A stretch of 64,000 nt of DNA from Novosphingobium subterraneum (GCF_000807925.1 NZ_JRVC01000022.1:83010-147009); one strand, 5' to 3'. Counted from the stretch's first letter, positions 45,432 through 55,937 are shown. A program made the numbers and translations. Notes: a model not told the origin generated them from the letters alone.

Positions 45432-48238
45432 CAGGCCGCTGCACCTGCGTCAATGGCCGTCACGACCTCGTCGCAACGATCGCACAGCGCTCCGTCTTCC
45501 GTGACTTCCGGAAGCAGGCGCCAGCAACGGCCGCACTTGTGGTCGGTGGAACGGGTGACAATCACGTGACTGCCCTGCCCGCGATTGACTGTCGCGGTGA
45601 TGAACAGCTCTGCCAGATCAGCCTCCGGCGCGCCTTCCGGCACGGTCACAACCGCTTCGAGGCCGGAGCCCAGCACCTTTTCGCGGCGCAGCGGCTCGAT
45701 GGCTTCGTTCACCGTCTGGCGCAGCGCGCGAAGTTCGCTCCAGCGCGCTTCGTCCACCGAAACGGCAGGCACCTCAGGCCATTCCAGCAAATGCACGCTG
45801 TCGCTACCCGGATAGCGCGACTGCCACACTTCCTCAGCCGTGAACACCAGCACCGGCGCGCCATAGCGGACCAGCGCGTGGAACAACGCGTCGAGCACGG
45901 TGCGATAGGCGCGGCGCTTCGGGTCCGAAGGTGCGTCGCAGTAGAGGCAATCCTTGCGGATATCGAAGAAGAACGCCGAAAGGTCCTCGTTGCAGAAATC
46001 GGTCAGCGCGCGGACATAGGTGTTGTAGTCGAAGTCCGCGACAGCCTGCTTCAGCATGGCGTCCAGCTTGCCGAGCAGGCCGAGCATGTACTGCTCCAGC
46101 TCGGGCATCTCCGCAACCGGCAGCCGCTCGGCCTCGCTGAAACCGTCCAGCGCGCCCAGCAGGTAGCGATAGGTGTTGCGCAGCTTGCGGTACTGGTCGG
46201 CAACGCCCTGGAGGATTTCCTTGCCGATGCGGTGGTCCTCGGTGAAATCGACCGAGAGCGCCCAGAGCCGCAGGATATCCGCGCCGTAATCGCGCATCAG
46301 GTCGATCGGGCTGATCGTGTTGCCCAGGGACTTGGACATCTTCATGCCCTTCTGGTCCATGGTGAACCCGTGCGTCAGCACGCCCTTGTAGGGCGCATGG
46401 CCGCGCGTTGCGCAGGATTCGAGCAAGGACGACTGGAACCAGCCACGATGCTGGTCCGACCCTTCAAGGTAGAGGTCGGCACGCGGGCCGGTCCAGCCTT
46501 CGGGACGCAGCAGATCGGGCCAGCGCCCGGATTCCAGCACGAAGGCATGGGTGGAGCCGGAATCGAACCACACGTCGAGAATGTCGGTGACGCGATCGTA
46601 GTCCTCGAGCTTGTACTTGTCGCCCAGGTACTCCTGCGCCCGCTCCTCGTCCCACGCATCCACGCCCTCGGCCATGACCGCGGCGACGATGCGCGCGTTG
46701 ACGTCGGGATCGTTGAGGTATTGGCCGGTCTTGCGATCGACGAACAGCGTGATTGGCACGCCCCACGCGCGCTGGCGCGACAGCACCCAGTCCGGGCGGC
46801 CTTCAACCATCGCGCCGATGCGATTGCGGCCCTTTTCGGGCACGAAGCGGGTGTCGGCGATGGCCTTTGTGGCCTTTTCGCGCAGCGTGCCGCCTTCGGC
46901 CTCGCGGTCCATCGGCACGAACCACTGCGGCGTGCAGCGATAGATCACCTTGGCCTTCGAACGCCACGAATGCGGGTAGGAATGCTTGTAGTCGGCCGAC
47001 GCCGCCAGCAGCCCGCCAGCCGCGCGCAGGTCCTCGCAGATCGGCCCGTCCGGCGCGTTGAACTTGGGATTGATGACCGAGCCCTGCCCGCCGAGCCAGC
47101 CCCAGTCCTCGCGATACTTGCCATCGCCCTGCACGGCAAACACCGGCTCGATCCCGTGCGCCTTGCACAGCGCAAAGTCGTCCTCGCCATGGTCCGGCGC
47201 CATATGGACAAGGCCCGTGCCACTGTCGGTCGTGACGAAATCCCCGGGCAGCATCGGACGCGGCTCGGCGAAGAACCCGCCGAGCGCGTGCATCGGGTGG
47301 CGGCAGATGGTTCCGGCGAGTTGATCTGCCGAAATTTGAGCAATTTCCGTAAGTTCGAGTCCGCTGCGCGCCTCGAAAGCCGACTTGAGTGCACGCGACA
47401 AAAACACACGTTGGCCACTGGATGTACTGAAAATGCAGTAGCCAGCCTCAAAATCAGCGATACTCGTCCAAGACGGATTGTAGGCGATCGCTTGGTTCAC
47501 CGGGATGGTCCAAGGCGTCGTCGTCCAGATCACCGCATAAGCGCCGACCAGTCCTGCAATCGGCGACTCAACAATCTCGAACGCCACGTCGATCTGGGTC
47601 GAGACGATATCCTCGTACTCGACCTCAGCCTCGGCCAGCGCGGTCTTCTCGACCGGCGACCACATCACCGGCTTGGCCCCGCGATAGAGCTGGCCAGATT
47701 CGGCAAACTTCAGCAGTTCGCGCACGATGGTGCCCTCAGCCTGCGAATCCATCGTCAGGTAAGGATTGTCCCAATCGCCATTGATACCGAGGCGCTTCAG
47801 CTGCTCGCGCTGCACGTCGACCCACTTCTGGGCATAGGCGCGGCATTCGGCGCGGAATTCCTTCGGCGGAACCTCGTCCTTGTTCTTCTTTTTCTTGCGG
47901 TACTCTTCTTCGACCTTCCATTCGATGGGCAGGCCATGGCAGTCCCAGCCGGGCACATAGGGCGCGTCCTTGCCCAGAAGCGTCTGGGTGCGGCAGACCA
48001 TGTCCTTGAGGATATGGTTCAGCGCATGGCCGATGTGCATGTCGCCATTGGCATAGGGCGGGCCGTCATGGAGGATGAACTTCTCGCGGCCTTTGCGGTT
48101 CTCACGCAGCTTCCGGTAAATCCCCTCGTCCTGCCAGCGCTGCAGGATCACCGGCTCCTTCTGGGGGAGGCCAGCCTTCATCGGGAAATCGGTCTTCGGC
48201 AGGAAGACAGTCGGGCGGAAGTCGCGTTGCTCGGTCAT
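45431..48238 (-). CDS. ileS: Isoleucyl-tRNA synthetase
   Basis: A 935-aa class I aminoacyl-tRNA synthetase. HIGH-type motif GDMHIGH ends at residue 71; KMSKS lies at about 633-637. The editing domain between them includes WTTTPWTIPVNQAI. A C-terminal zinc finger KCGRCWRLLPEVTEDGALCDRC is partly visible (cysteines in CGRC and CDRC). Full length. First gene of the ileS-lspA-bamF operon, separated from ribF by 192 bp holding a palindromic repeat. Confidence 0.98.
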   Translation of the reverse strand: MTEQRDFRPTVFLPKTDFPMKAGLPQKEPVILQRWQDEGIYRKLRENRKGREKFILHDGPPYANGDMHIGHALNHILKDMVCRTQTLLGKDAPYVPGWDCHGLPIEWKVEEEYRKKKKNKDEVPPKEFRAECRAYAQKWVDVQREQLKRLGINGDWDNPYLTMDSQAEGTIVRELLKFAESGQLYRGAKPVMWSPVEKTALAEAEVEYEDIVSTQIDVAFEIVESPIAGLVGAYAVIWTTTPWTIPVNQAIAYNPSWTSIADFEAGYCIFSTSSGQRVFLSRALKSAFEARSGLELTEIAQISADQLAGTICRHPMHALGGFFAEPRPMLPGDFVTTDSGTGLVHMAPDHGEDDFALCKAHGIEPVFAVQGDGKYREDWGWLGGQGSVINPKFNAPDGPICEDLRAAGGLLAASADYKHSYPHSWRSKAKVIYRCTPQWFVPMDREAEGGTLREKATKAIADTRFVPEKGRNRIGAMVEGRPDWVLSRQRAWGVPITLFVDRKTGQYLNDPDVNARIVAAVMAEGVDAWDEERAQEYLGDKYKLEDYDRVTDILDVWFDSGSTHAFVLESGRWPDLLRPEGWTGPRADLYLEGSDQHRGWFQSSLLESCATRGHAPYKGVLTHGFTMDQKGMKMSKSLGNTISPIDLMRDYGADILRLWALSVDFTEDHRIGKEILQGVADQYRKLRNTYRYLLGALDGFSEAERLPVAEMPELEQYMLGLLGKLDAMLKQAVADFDYNTYVRALTDFCNEDLSAFFFDIRKDCLYCDAPSDPKRRAYRTVLDALFHALVRYGAPVLVFTAEEVWQSRYPGSDSVHLLEWPEVPAVSVDEARWSELRALRQTVNEAIEPLRREKVLGSGLEAVVTVPEGAPEADLAELFITATVNRGQGSHVIVTRSTDHKCGRCWRLLPEVTEDGALCDRCDEVVTAIDAGAAA

Positions 48239-48321
48239 GACGGCTGCGCACTAGAGCAATTGCGCACATTGGGGAAGTGGGGCGCTGGCAAGCGGCAACA
48301 AGCCTTCAAAGCAAGCACATC

Positions 48322-48410
48322 GTCGCCCTGAACTCGTTTCAGGGTCCATCTCTCCACACGAACAGCAGTTTGATCGGCAACATGGATCCTGAAACAAGTT
48401 AGGGATGACA
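48322..48410. repeat. REP-like inverted repeat (CCTGAAAC/GTTTCAGG family)
   Basis: The left arm CCCTGAACTCGTTTCAGGGT (within 48322-48349) and the right arm ATCCTGAAACAAGTTAGGGA (within 48383-48410) are imperfect reverse complements with about 35 bp between them. This arm type recurs between genes in many sphingomonads (from memory). Located between ileS and ribF. Confidence 0.7.
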
Positions 48411-48430
48411 GGGTGACGAGCAGCGGGCCG

Positions 48431-49354
48431 CTACGCCAGCAACCGCCGCGCTTCGTCGCAATCCCGCCCCATCTGCGCCACCAGCGCATCGAGCCCCTCG
48501 AACTTCGCCTCGGGTCGCAGGAAGTGGTGGAACGCCACCTCGATTTCCTGCCCGTAGAGATCGCCCGAGAAATCGAAGAAGTGCGGCTCGAGCAGCTCCT
48601 TGGGCGGATCGAACGTCGGGCGGATTCCAAGGTTCGCCGCGCCTTTGAGCACGCACCCGTCAGGCAGGCGCCCCGTAACCGCATAGATGCCGTAACGCGG
48701 GCGCAGATACATGCCGATGTCGAGGTTCGCGGTGGGGAAGTTGATCGTCCGCCCCAGCTTGTCACCATGCTGCACCATGCCGCGGATCGCGAATGGCCGC
48801 GTCAGCAGCTTCGTCGCCGTCTCGCAGTCGCCCGATTTCAGCGCCTCGCGGATGCGGCTCGATGAGACGACCTCGCCCTCCAGCGTGACCGGCCCCACCG
48901 CGCGCGCCGTCAGGCCAAAGCGCGGCCCCTCTTCGCGCAGCACTTGCGCATTGCCGCTGCGGCCCTTGCCGAAGGTGAAGTCCTCGCCCGTCACCACGCC
49001 GACCGCGCCAAGATGCCCGACCAGCCCCGCCTCGATCCATTCGAGCGCGGTCATCCCGGCCACGTCCGCGCCGAAGTGGATCACCAGCATGGCATCGGCA
49101 CCAGCGGCCGCGAACAGCTCCTGCCGCTGATCCAACGTAGTAAGGCGGAACGGCTCGGCATCGGGCTTGAAGTGCCGCACCGGATGCGGATCGAACGTCG
49201 CTACGATCGCCGGACGCCCTTCCGCCTTGGCCCAACGGATCGCCTCACCCACCACCGCCTGGTGGCCAAGATGAAACCCGTCGAAATTGCCCAGCGCGAC
49301 AATCCCGCCACGCATCGCTTCCGGAACCGGCTGCAGACTGTCGAGACGAATCAT
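48431..49354 (-). CDS. ribF: Bifunctional riboflavin kinase / FAD synthetase
   Basis: A 307-aa enzyme making FMN and FAD. The N-terminal nucleotidyltransferase has GNFDGFHLGHQ (22-32), GEDFTFGKGRSG and SSSRIREAL. The C-terminal riboflavin kinase has GDKLGRTINFPTANL and YGIYAV. The ATG overlaps the folA stop. Together with ribA it covers flavin supply for ETF, GltB/D and others in this window. Confidence 0.96.
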   Translation of the reverse strand: MIRLDSLQPVPEAMRGGIVALGNFDGFHLGHQAVVGEAIRWAKAEGRPAIVATFDPHPVRHFKPDAEPFRLTTLDQRQELFAAAGADAMLVIHFGADVAGMTALEWIEAGLVGHLGAVGVVTGEDFTFGKGRSGNAQVLREEGPRFGLTARAVGPVTLEGEVVSSSRIREALKSGDCETATKLLTRPFAIRGMVQHGDKLGRTINFPTANLDIGMYLRPRYGIYAVTGRLPDGCVLKGAANLGIRPTFDPPKELLEPHFFDFSGDLYGQEIEVAFHHFLRPEAKFEGLDALVAQMGRDCDEARRLLA

Positions 49355-49848
49355 GCGTCCGCCCTGGCGTACGTGACGAAATCGAAAGCGGGTCTCTCAG
49401 CCTGCGCCGGATGCACTTCGCGCGATACCTCTGTCCACTCCTGTCCGAGCGGCTCCATCACGGTATCACCCTCGAACAGCCCACGTACTTCCGTCAATTC
49501 CACCCGTTCGGCAAGGGGCATGAACAGGCGGTATATCTCCGCCCCGCCGACGACGGCAACCTCGCCCTCACCCGCCAGCGTCAGAGCCTGCTCCACGCTC
49601 GTCGCCACTTCGGCACCTTCGGCGTTCCAACCGGCATCGCGCGTCAGCACGATGTGGCGACGTCCCGGCAGCAACCCTGGCAGGCTCTCGAAGGTCTTGC
49701 GCCCCATGATCATCGGCTTGCCAAGGGTCAGCGCCTTGAACCGCTTGAGATCGGCGGGCAGGCGCCACGGCAGGCCATTGTCCTTGCCGATCACGCCGTT
49801 GTCGGCGCGGGCATAGATCAGGAACAGCCCAGCCCTGATTGCGCTCAC
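49351..49848 (-). CDS. folA: Dihydrofolate reductase
   Basis: A 165-aa NADPH-dependent DHFR. IYARADNGVIGKDNGLPWRL holds the substrate-loop region (DHFR signature), then KPMIMGRKTFESLP and VVGGAEIYRLFMP (cofactor site). GTG 49848 overlaps the purK stop (GTGA); it also overlaps ribF downstream. A longer frame reading back through purK was rejected. Confidence 0.95.
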   Translation of the reverse strand: MSAIRAGLFLIYARADNGVIGKDNGLPWRLPADLKRFKALTLGKPMIMGRKTFESLPGLLPGRRHIVLTRDAGWNAEGAEVATSVEQALTLAGEGEVAVVGGAEIYRLFMPLAERVELTEVRGLFEGDTVMEPLGQEWTEVSREVHPAQAERPAFDFVTYARADA

Positions 49849-50902
49849 AGCACCAGCCGCGTCACGTGGCCCATCTTGCGCCCGGGCCGCACCGCCGCCT
49901 TGCCGTAAAGGTGCAGGTGGTTGGCAGGGTCGGACAGGATCGCGGGCCAATCGTGCGCATCATCGCCGATCAGGTTGTCCATGACCACGCCCTTGGCCGC
50001 CAGCGCGGTCGAGCCCAGCGGCAGCCCGCAGATCGCGCGCACGTGGTTCTCGAACTGGCTGGTGAGCGCGCCTTCGATGGTCCAGTGCCCCGAATTGTGC
50101 ACGCGCGGCGCCATCTCGTTGAACACCGGGCCGTCAGCCGTCGCAAAGAACTCCAGCGTCAGCACGCCGACATAGCCCAGCGCATCGGCCACCTTCGCCG
50201 CCAGCGCCCGCGCCTCTTCCACTTGCGCCAGGATGACCGGCGATGCAGGTACGGTGGAGCGATCCAGAATGCCGCCCTTGTGCACGTTCTCGGCGCTGTC
50301 CCAGAAGCGCACTTCGCCCGCTTCCGTGCGCACGAGGATCACCGAGAACTCAGCGTCGAAGGTCACGAAGCCTTCGTAGATCAACGGCTTGCCGGGCAGT
50401 TCAACGGCCTCGGCATCAGAAGCCTGCACGATCCGCCACTGGCCCTTGCCGTCATAGCCATCGCGCCGTGTCTTGAGGATCCCCGGCGCGCCGATACTGG
50501 CCACCGCGGCGCGCAGGTCCTCCATCGAATCGACCTTGGCCCAAGGAGCAGGCCGCCCGCCGAGTGCTTCGACGAAAGACTTCTCGTTCACGCGGTCCTG
50601 CGCCACTTCCAGCGCCCTGGCCGGAGGATGGAGCGGCGCATGGGCCGTCACTGCCGCCAGAGGCGTTGCCGCCACGTTCTCGAACTCGTAGGTCACGACC
50701 GCGCATTGTGCAGCGAATGCCGCCAGCGCCGGCTCGTCGTCGTACTCGCCTTGCGTGAATGCGGCGCAGACATCGGCGGCAATCGAATCCGCTTCCGGCG
50801 CATAGACGTGGCAGCGATACCCCAGGTTCGCCGCCGCCAGCGCAATCATCCGGCCCAGTTGGCCGCCACCGAGGATGCCGATCATCTCGCCGGGGGGGAT
50901 CA

Positions 50903-50903
<1 letters not shown>
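49845..50903 (-). CDS. purK: N5-carboxyaminoimidazole ribonucleotide synthase
   Basis: A 352-aa ATP-grasp enzyme of purine synthesis that carboxylates AIR with bicarbonate. The N-terminus IGILGGGQLGRMIALAA is the family signature; LKTRRDGYDGKGQWRI and FNEMAPRVHNSGHWTIEG are the ATP-grasp and metal-binding regions. The ATG overlaps the purE stop by one base. Full length. Confidence 0.97.
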
Positions 50904-51388
<485 letters not shown>

Positions 51389-51420
51389 GTCCCCTGCCCC
51401 CTTCAGGCTTGCCGAAGCGC

Positions 51421-52107
51421 TCAGCGCTCCGAGAGGTAATAGCGTTCGATCTCGGCAAGGTTGTCGTCGAGTTCATAGACGATCGGCTGGCCGGTCGGAA
51501 TCTCGAGGCCGGTGATGTCCTCGTCCGAAATGCCGGACAGGTGCTTGACCAGCGCGCGCAAGGAATTGCCGTGGGCCGAGACGATAACCGTCTCACCGGC
51601 ACGCAGCGCAGGCGCGATCTTCTCTTCCCAGCACGGCAGCACGCGCGCGATGGTATCCTTGAGGCTTTCGGTCGAAGGCACCGCGATCCCGGCATAGCGC
51701 GGGTCGGACGACAGATCGAATTCGCTGCCTGCTTCCAGCACCGGCGGCGGCACGTCAAAGCTGCGGCGCCAGACCTTGACCTGATCGTCGCCATGCTTGG
51801 CCGCGGTCTCGGCCTTGTCGAGCCCGGTCAGGCCGCCATAGTGCCGCTCGTTCAGGCGCCAGTCCTTGTCTTCCTGCACCCACAGACGGCCGGCAGCCTC
51901 AAGCGCCAGATGCAGCGTCTTGATCGCGCGGGTCTGCAGCGACGTGAAGGCCAGCGTCGGCAGCACGCCCTTGTCCTTGAGCAGCTTGCCTGCGGCGAAG
52001 GCTTCGGCCGCACCCTTCTCGGTCACGTCGACGTCCCACCAGCCGGTGAAGCGGTTCTCGAGGTTCCACTGCGACTGGCCGTGGCGAATCAGGATCAGGC
52101 GGGGCAT
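51421..52107 (-). CDS. gpmA: 2,3-bisphosphoglycerate-dependent phosphoglycerate mutase
   Basis: A 228-aa glycolytic mutase. LIRHGQSQWNLENRFTGW carries the phosphohistidine (His9), LNERHYGGLTGLDK the acidic residue, and VSAHGNSLRALVKHL the second His. Typical length. It may head the gpmA-purEK-folA-ribF run on the minus strand. Confidence 0.97.
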   Translation of the reverse strand: MPRLILIRHGQSQWNLENRFTGWWDVDVTEKGAAEAFAAGKLLKDKGVLPTLAFTSLQTRAIKTLHLALEAAGRLWVQEDKDWRLNERHYGGLTGLDKAETAAKHGDDQVKVWRRSFDVPPPVLEAGSEFDLSSDPRYAGIAVPSTESLKDTIARVLPCWEEKIAPALRAGETVIVSAHGNSLRALVKHLSGISDEDITGLEIPTGQPIVYELDDNLAEIERYYLSER

Positions 52108-52153
52108 CAGGGCATCCTGTAACTGACTTTAAGAAGGAACCGCGCCCCTAGCG

Positions 52154-52321
52154 TCAGGCGGCCGAATTGGAAAGCCCGGTTTCCGGCGAATCGGGCGATT
52201 CGGACTCGGATCCGCTGGCAGATCCCATGGCACGTGCCTGTGCCTTGCGGCGCTTGAGGTTCTCGCGCAGCCGCGCCGCCAGCCGCTCTTCGCGCGTCAT
52301 CGGGGTTTTTGCATCGTTCAT
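52154..52321 (-). CDS. Small basic/acidic conserved hypothetical protein
   Basis: A 55-aa ORF: MNDAKTPMTREERLAARLRE then NLKRRKAQARAM, a strongly helical basic first half, and a Ser/Glu-rich tail. Short proteins of this type next to gpmA or tRNA genes are familiar in sphingomonads (from memory). Weak ribosome-binding site. Function unknown. Confidence 0.55.
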   Translation of the reverse strand: MNDAKTPMTREERLAARLRENLKRRKAQARAMGSASGSESESPDSPETGLSNSAA

Positions 52322-52472
52322 GGCACCCGATTGCCGGTATCGCCGACCAACTGCAAGACTTGAAGGCATTGCGCCGGAACGTCGCTTGACAAAGGGTCAT
52401 GCCCCCGTCATTAGCGCGCCCCTGCCCACCCCGCCGGTTCGCCGGTGAGAAGTGGCCAAGCGGAAATGGTGT

Positions 52473-52547
<75 letters not shown>

Positions 52548-52656
52548 TTTCCCCGCAGACACAGCATGGTCTGCCGCAAAAACTTACTTTTGATATATGG
52601 AACCTGCCGTAGCGCTGCGGCTTTATGCTGTATTGAACGCGCGTGGGGGCTCCCGG

Positions 52657-53631
52657 ATGCTGTCTAGAGCAGAACTCTCTCCTGAAAGCCTGTCCCACGT
52701 CCTTGAACAGAGCACCGATTGCGTAAAGCTGGTCGATCCGCAGGGCAACTTGTTGTGGATGAATCCCAACGGCCTTTGCGCGATGGAAATCGAGGACTTC
52801 GACTTACTTAGCGGTCAGGAGTGGGCGGCACTCTGGCCGGAGGATGCCCGCCCGGTGATCCGTTCTGCCCTGGCCGACGCCAGCGCAGGCGGCGTCGTGC
52901 GCCTCGAGGCGTTCTGCCCCACCGCCAAGGGCACGCCTCGCTGGTGGGAAGTCAGCCTTTCCGCGGTTCGCGCCCCTGATGGCGAACACGCCGGCTACAT
53001 CTCCATCTCGCGCGACGTCAGCCAGCTGCATGCCGATCGCGAGGCGCTGAAGATCCTGCTGTCGGAAATGCGCCACAGGCTGAAGAACAGCTTCGCCATG
53101 GTCTGCGCCATGTTGCGCACGGTTGCTCGCGGAAACGAGACCCACACGGAGTTTGCCAGCGACATGGTCGCGCGGATCTCGGCCCTTGCCACCGCACAGA
53201 CCCTGTTTGACGGCGAGACCGACCAATCCGACCTGCATGATCTGCTCTCCACGCTGATTCTCCCCTTTCGCACGGCACAGGGCACGCGGGTCGAGCTTGA
53301 TTGCGCCGCCAGCCAGGAGGTTGATCGGCGGGAGGCCGACGTGATCTCGCTGGTCGTGGGGGAGTTGACCGTCAATTCCACCAAGCACGGTGCCATCGGG
53401 CACGGTGGCAGCATCGCGCTTGACGCGCGCACTGAAGGCGAGGGACTGGAGACGCGCCACGTTATCGTCTGGCAGGAACAGTCCGATCGCCCTGTGGTCG
53501 CCAGATCACGCTCGGGCGGACAGGGGCTGACCCTGATCGAGCGGATCTGCGCCGCCCGCGGAGGCACGTTCAGCATCGAGTGGCAGGACAGCGGCCTAGC
53601 CGCCATGCTGTCCCTGCCGAGGATAGCCTGA
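52657..53631 (+). CDS. PAS-domain sensor kinase of the HisKA_2/HWE type
   Basis: A 324-aa cytoplasmic histidine kinase. A PAS domain spans about residues 10-122 (VLEQSTDCVKLVDPQGNLLW at the start). The phosphoacceptor helix SEMRHRLKNSFAMV has His140. The ATPase domain has VGELTVNSTKHGA (Glu236, Asn240) and SGGQGLTLIE. This class phosphorylates receivers such as PhyR/LovR in alphaproteobacterial stress and light signalling. No response regulator adjoins it, so its partner is unknown. An earlier in-frame ATG at 52597 is possible. Confidence 0.92.
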   Translation: MLSRAELSPESLSHVLEQSTDCVKLVDPQGNLLWMNPNGLCAMEIEDFDLLSGQEWAALWPEDARPVIRSALADASAGGVVRLEAFCPTAKGTPRWWEVSLSAVRAPDGEHAGYISISRDVSQLHADREALKILLSEMRHRLKNSFAMVCAMLRTVARGNETHTEFASDMVARISALATAQTLFDGETDQSDLHDLLSTLILPFRTAQGTRVELDCAASQEVDRREADVISLVVGELTVNSTKHGAIGHGGSIALDARTEGEGLETRHVIVWQEQSDRPVVARSRSGGQGLTLIERICAARGGTFSIEWQDSGLAAMLSLPRIA

Positions 53632-53922
53632 TCAGGCCCTGAGGTCGGCCCACTCCGGATGGCGGCGAAACGCCGCTTCCACATAACTGCACTGTGGCAC
53701 GATCCTGAAGCCGAACTGCCGCGCGTCTTTCACCAGCGCCTTGACCAGTTCGCCCGCCACCCCGCGACCGCCGATTTCGGTGGGCACCAGAGTATGGTCG
53801 GCCACCACCACGTCACCGTTCCGCTGATACGTCAGCCGCCCGATTGCGTCGCTGCCTTCGACCTTGGCGTGGTATTCCCCGCGCGCGCCCTGATCGAGAT
53901 GAGTGATGCTGACGTCGGCCAT
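53632..53922 (-). CDS. GNAT-type N-acetyltransferase (YjdJ-like)
   Basis: A 96-aa minimal acetyltransferase. ITHLDQGARGEYHA and VADHTLVPTEIGGRGVAGEL (acetyl-CoA loop) then FRIVPQCSYVEAAFRRHPEW match the short GNAT_2/YjdJ group. AGGA precedes the ATG at 53922. Its stop lies directly beside the kinase stop on the other strand. Substrate unknown. Confidence 0.88.
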   Translation of the reverse strand: MADVSITHLDQGARGEYHAKVEGSDAIGRLTYQRNGDVVVADHTLVPTEIGGRGVAGELVKALVKDARQFGFRIVPQCSYVEAAFRRHPEWADLRA

Positions 53923-53985
53923 TGTGCTTCCTGTCCTTTTGTGACTGCTTGACCCGAAACGCCGCTCCCGACATTGCGGTTTCCG

Positions 53986-55002
53986 ATGAAATTTCTCTCC
54001 GACAACACCGCCGCTGTCCACCCCGCGGTCTGGGATGCCATGCGTGCCGCCGATGCGCCCGATTCGGGCTATGACGGCGATGCCCTCTCGCAGCGCATGG
54101 ACGAGGCTTTCTCCGAGCTTTTCGGCACCGAATGCACCGCGCTGTGGGTCGCCACCGGCACAGCGGCCAACTGCCTGGCGCTCGCCGCGATGGTGCCACC
54201 CCACGGCGGCGTGGTCTGCCACCGCGAGGCGCATATCGAGATGGACGAAGGCGGCGCGCCCGGCTTCTATACCCACGGTGCCAAGCTGATGCTGGCCGAG
54301 GGCGAAGGCGCGAAGCTGACCTCGCAGGCGATCGAGCGCGTGATCGACCCCATCCGCAACGACGTACACCAGGTCCAGCCGCACGCCATATCGATCACGC
54401 AGGCCACCGAATATGGCCGCGTCTATACGCCAGAGGAAGTCGCCCGCATCGGCTCGCTGGCGCAAGGGCGCGGCCTTGGCCTGCACATGGACGGGGCGCG
54501 CTTTGCCAATGCCGTTGCGCATCTGGGCTGCCACCCGGCCGAAGTCACTGCGCAGGCCGGCGTCGACGTGCTGACCTTCGGCTGCGTCAAGAATGGCGGC
54601 ATGAACGCCGAGGCGCTGGTATTCTTCGACATGGAACTGGCCGATGTTGTCCGTTACCGCCGCAAGCGCGCCGGGCACCTGCAATCGAAGGGTCGCTACC
54701 TTGCCGCGCAGGTCCTCGCCATGATCGAAAATGACCTGTGGCTCGACAATGCGCGCGCCGCCAATGCCGCCGCGCAGGAAATCGCGCAGGCCTGCGGATC
54801 GCGCGTGTTCCATGCCGTCGAAGCGAACGAGATCTTCGTGGTACTTTCGCCCGCCGAGCAAGCGACACTGCGCGCGCAGGGCTTCGACTTCTACGACTGG
54901 ACGGCACCCGAAGGTGCCCCGGGCGCCGCGCGCCTTGTCACCGCCTGGAACACCGACCCGGCCCACGCCTGCGCGCTTGCCCGCGCCATCTCCGCGCTGT
55001 GA
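53986..55002 (+). CDS. Low-specificity threonine aldolase (PLP-dependent)
   Basis: A 338-aa fold-type I PLP enzyme of the threonine aldolase/beta-eliminating lyase family. ATGTAANCLALAAMV binds the phosphate; HMDGARFANAVA holds the PLP-ring Asp169; LTFGCVKNGGMNAEA has the Schiff-base Lys202. It cleaves threonine to glycine and acetaldehyde. ATG 53986 is used in preference to an upstream TTG. The stop overlaps the next gene (GTGA). Confidence 0.93.
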   Translation: MKFLSDNTAAVHPAVWDAMRAADAPDSGYDGDALSQRMDEAFSELFGTECTALWVATGTAANCLALAAMVPPHGGVVCHREAHIEMDEGGAPGFYTHGAKLMLAEGEGAKLTSQAIERVIDPIRNDVHQVQPHAISITQATEYGRVYTPEEVARIGSLAQGRGLGLHMDGARFANAVAHLGCHPAEVTAQAGVDVLTFGCVKNGGMNAEALVFFDMELADVVRYRRKRAGHLQSKGRYLAAQVLAMIENDLWLDNARAANAAAQEIAQACGSRVFHAVEANEIFVVLSPAEQATLRAQGFDFYDWTAPEGAPGAARLVTAWNTDPAHACALARAISAL

Positions 55003-55937
55003 CCGAGACGGGACAAGCGGGACACGAATTGCCCGGACAGGCGAAGTTCTGGCAATGGGACGTTGCCGGGCCGTTCTTCCTCGTCGCGTTGATCTGGGGT
55101 TCGACCTGGCTGGTGATCAAGGACCAGATCGGCAGCGTGCCGCCAAGCTGGTCAGTGACCTGGCGCTTTACCGCAGCCGCCATCGGCATGGCGGCGCTTG
55201 CGCTGGTCCGGCGCGAATCCTTGCGCGTTTCGGACAGCACGCTGAAAGTCGCAGCGCTGCTGGGCCTGCTTCAGTTCGTCATGAACTTCCAATTCGTGTA
55301 CCGCGCTGAACATCACCTCACCTCGGGCATCGTCGCGGTGTTTTTCGCGTTGCTGATTGTGCCCAATTCGCTGCTTGCTTGGATCGTGCTCAAGCAGCCG
55401 GTGACGCGCGGCTTCCTCGTCGGATCGGCGGTGGCGGGGGCGGGCATCGCCCTGCTGCTGCTGCACGAATACCGCATGGCCCCGCCCGAGGGACAAGTCC
55501 TGACCGGCATTGCCCTCACCACCGCCGCGCTGTTCAGCGCTTCGTCCGCCAACGTGTTGCAGGCCAGCCCCATGGCCCGCGGCACGCCGATGATCCCCAT
55601 GCTGGCCTGGGCAATGCTGTTCGGCGCGGCCATGGACGGAGCTTTCGCGTGGGCCGTCGAGGGTCCGCCGCAGTTCGACATGCGTCCCGGCTACATCTTT
55701 GGCGTGCTGTACCTTGGTCTGATCGGCTCAGTTGTCACCTTCCCGCTCTATTTCCGCCTGCTTCAGCGCCTCGGCGCAGGGCGCGGGGCCTACAACGGCG
55801 TGCTGGTGCCGGTCGTCGCGATGCTGCTTTCCACCGCGTTCGAAGGCTATCGCTGGTCGGTTCTGGCGCTTGCTGGCTCGGCACTGGCGATGCTGGGCCT
55901 CGTGCTGGCGCTAAGGGCCCGCAGCCCATCGCGATAG
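54999..55937 (+). CDS. EamA/DMT-family transporter
   Basis: A 312-aa inner-membrane protein with about ten helices in two EamA repeats. FLVALIWGSTWLVIKDQ opens the first repeat; GVLYLGLIGSVVTFPLYFRL closes the second. GTG start coupled to the threonine aldolase stop, so an amino-acid or related metabolite exporter is plausible. The last 91 bp overlap the convergent SDR gene. Confidence 0.92.
   Translation: MTETGQAGHELPGQAKFWQWDVAGPFFLVALIWGSTWLVIKDQIGSVPPSWSVTWRFTAAAIGMAALALVRRESLRVSDSTLKVAALLGLLQFVMNFQFVYRAEHHLTSGIVAVFFALLIVPNSLLAWIVLKQPVTRGFLVGSAVAGAGIALLLLHEYRMAPPEGQVLTGIALTTAALFSASSANVLQASPMARGTPMIPMLAWAMLFGAAMDGAFAWAVEGPPQFDMRPGYIFGVLYLGLIGSVVTFPLYFRLLQRLGAGRGAYNGVLVPVVAMLLSTAFEGYRWSVLALAGSALAMLGLVLALRARSPSR

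Noticed and set aside
45539..48331. A 930-codon plus-strand frame opposite ileS
   Set aside because: The minus strand carries the HIGH, KMSKS and zinc-finger motifs of IleS; the antisense frame looks like composition-driven noise.
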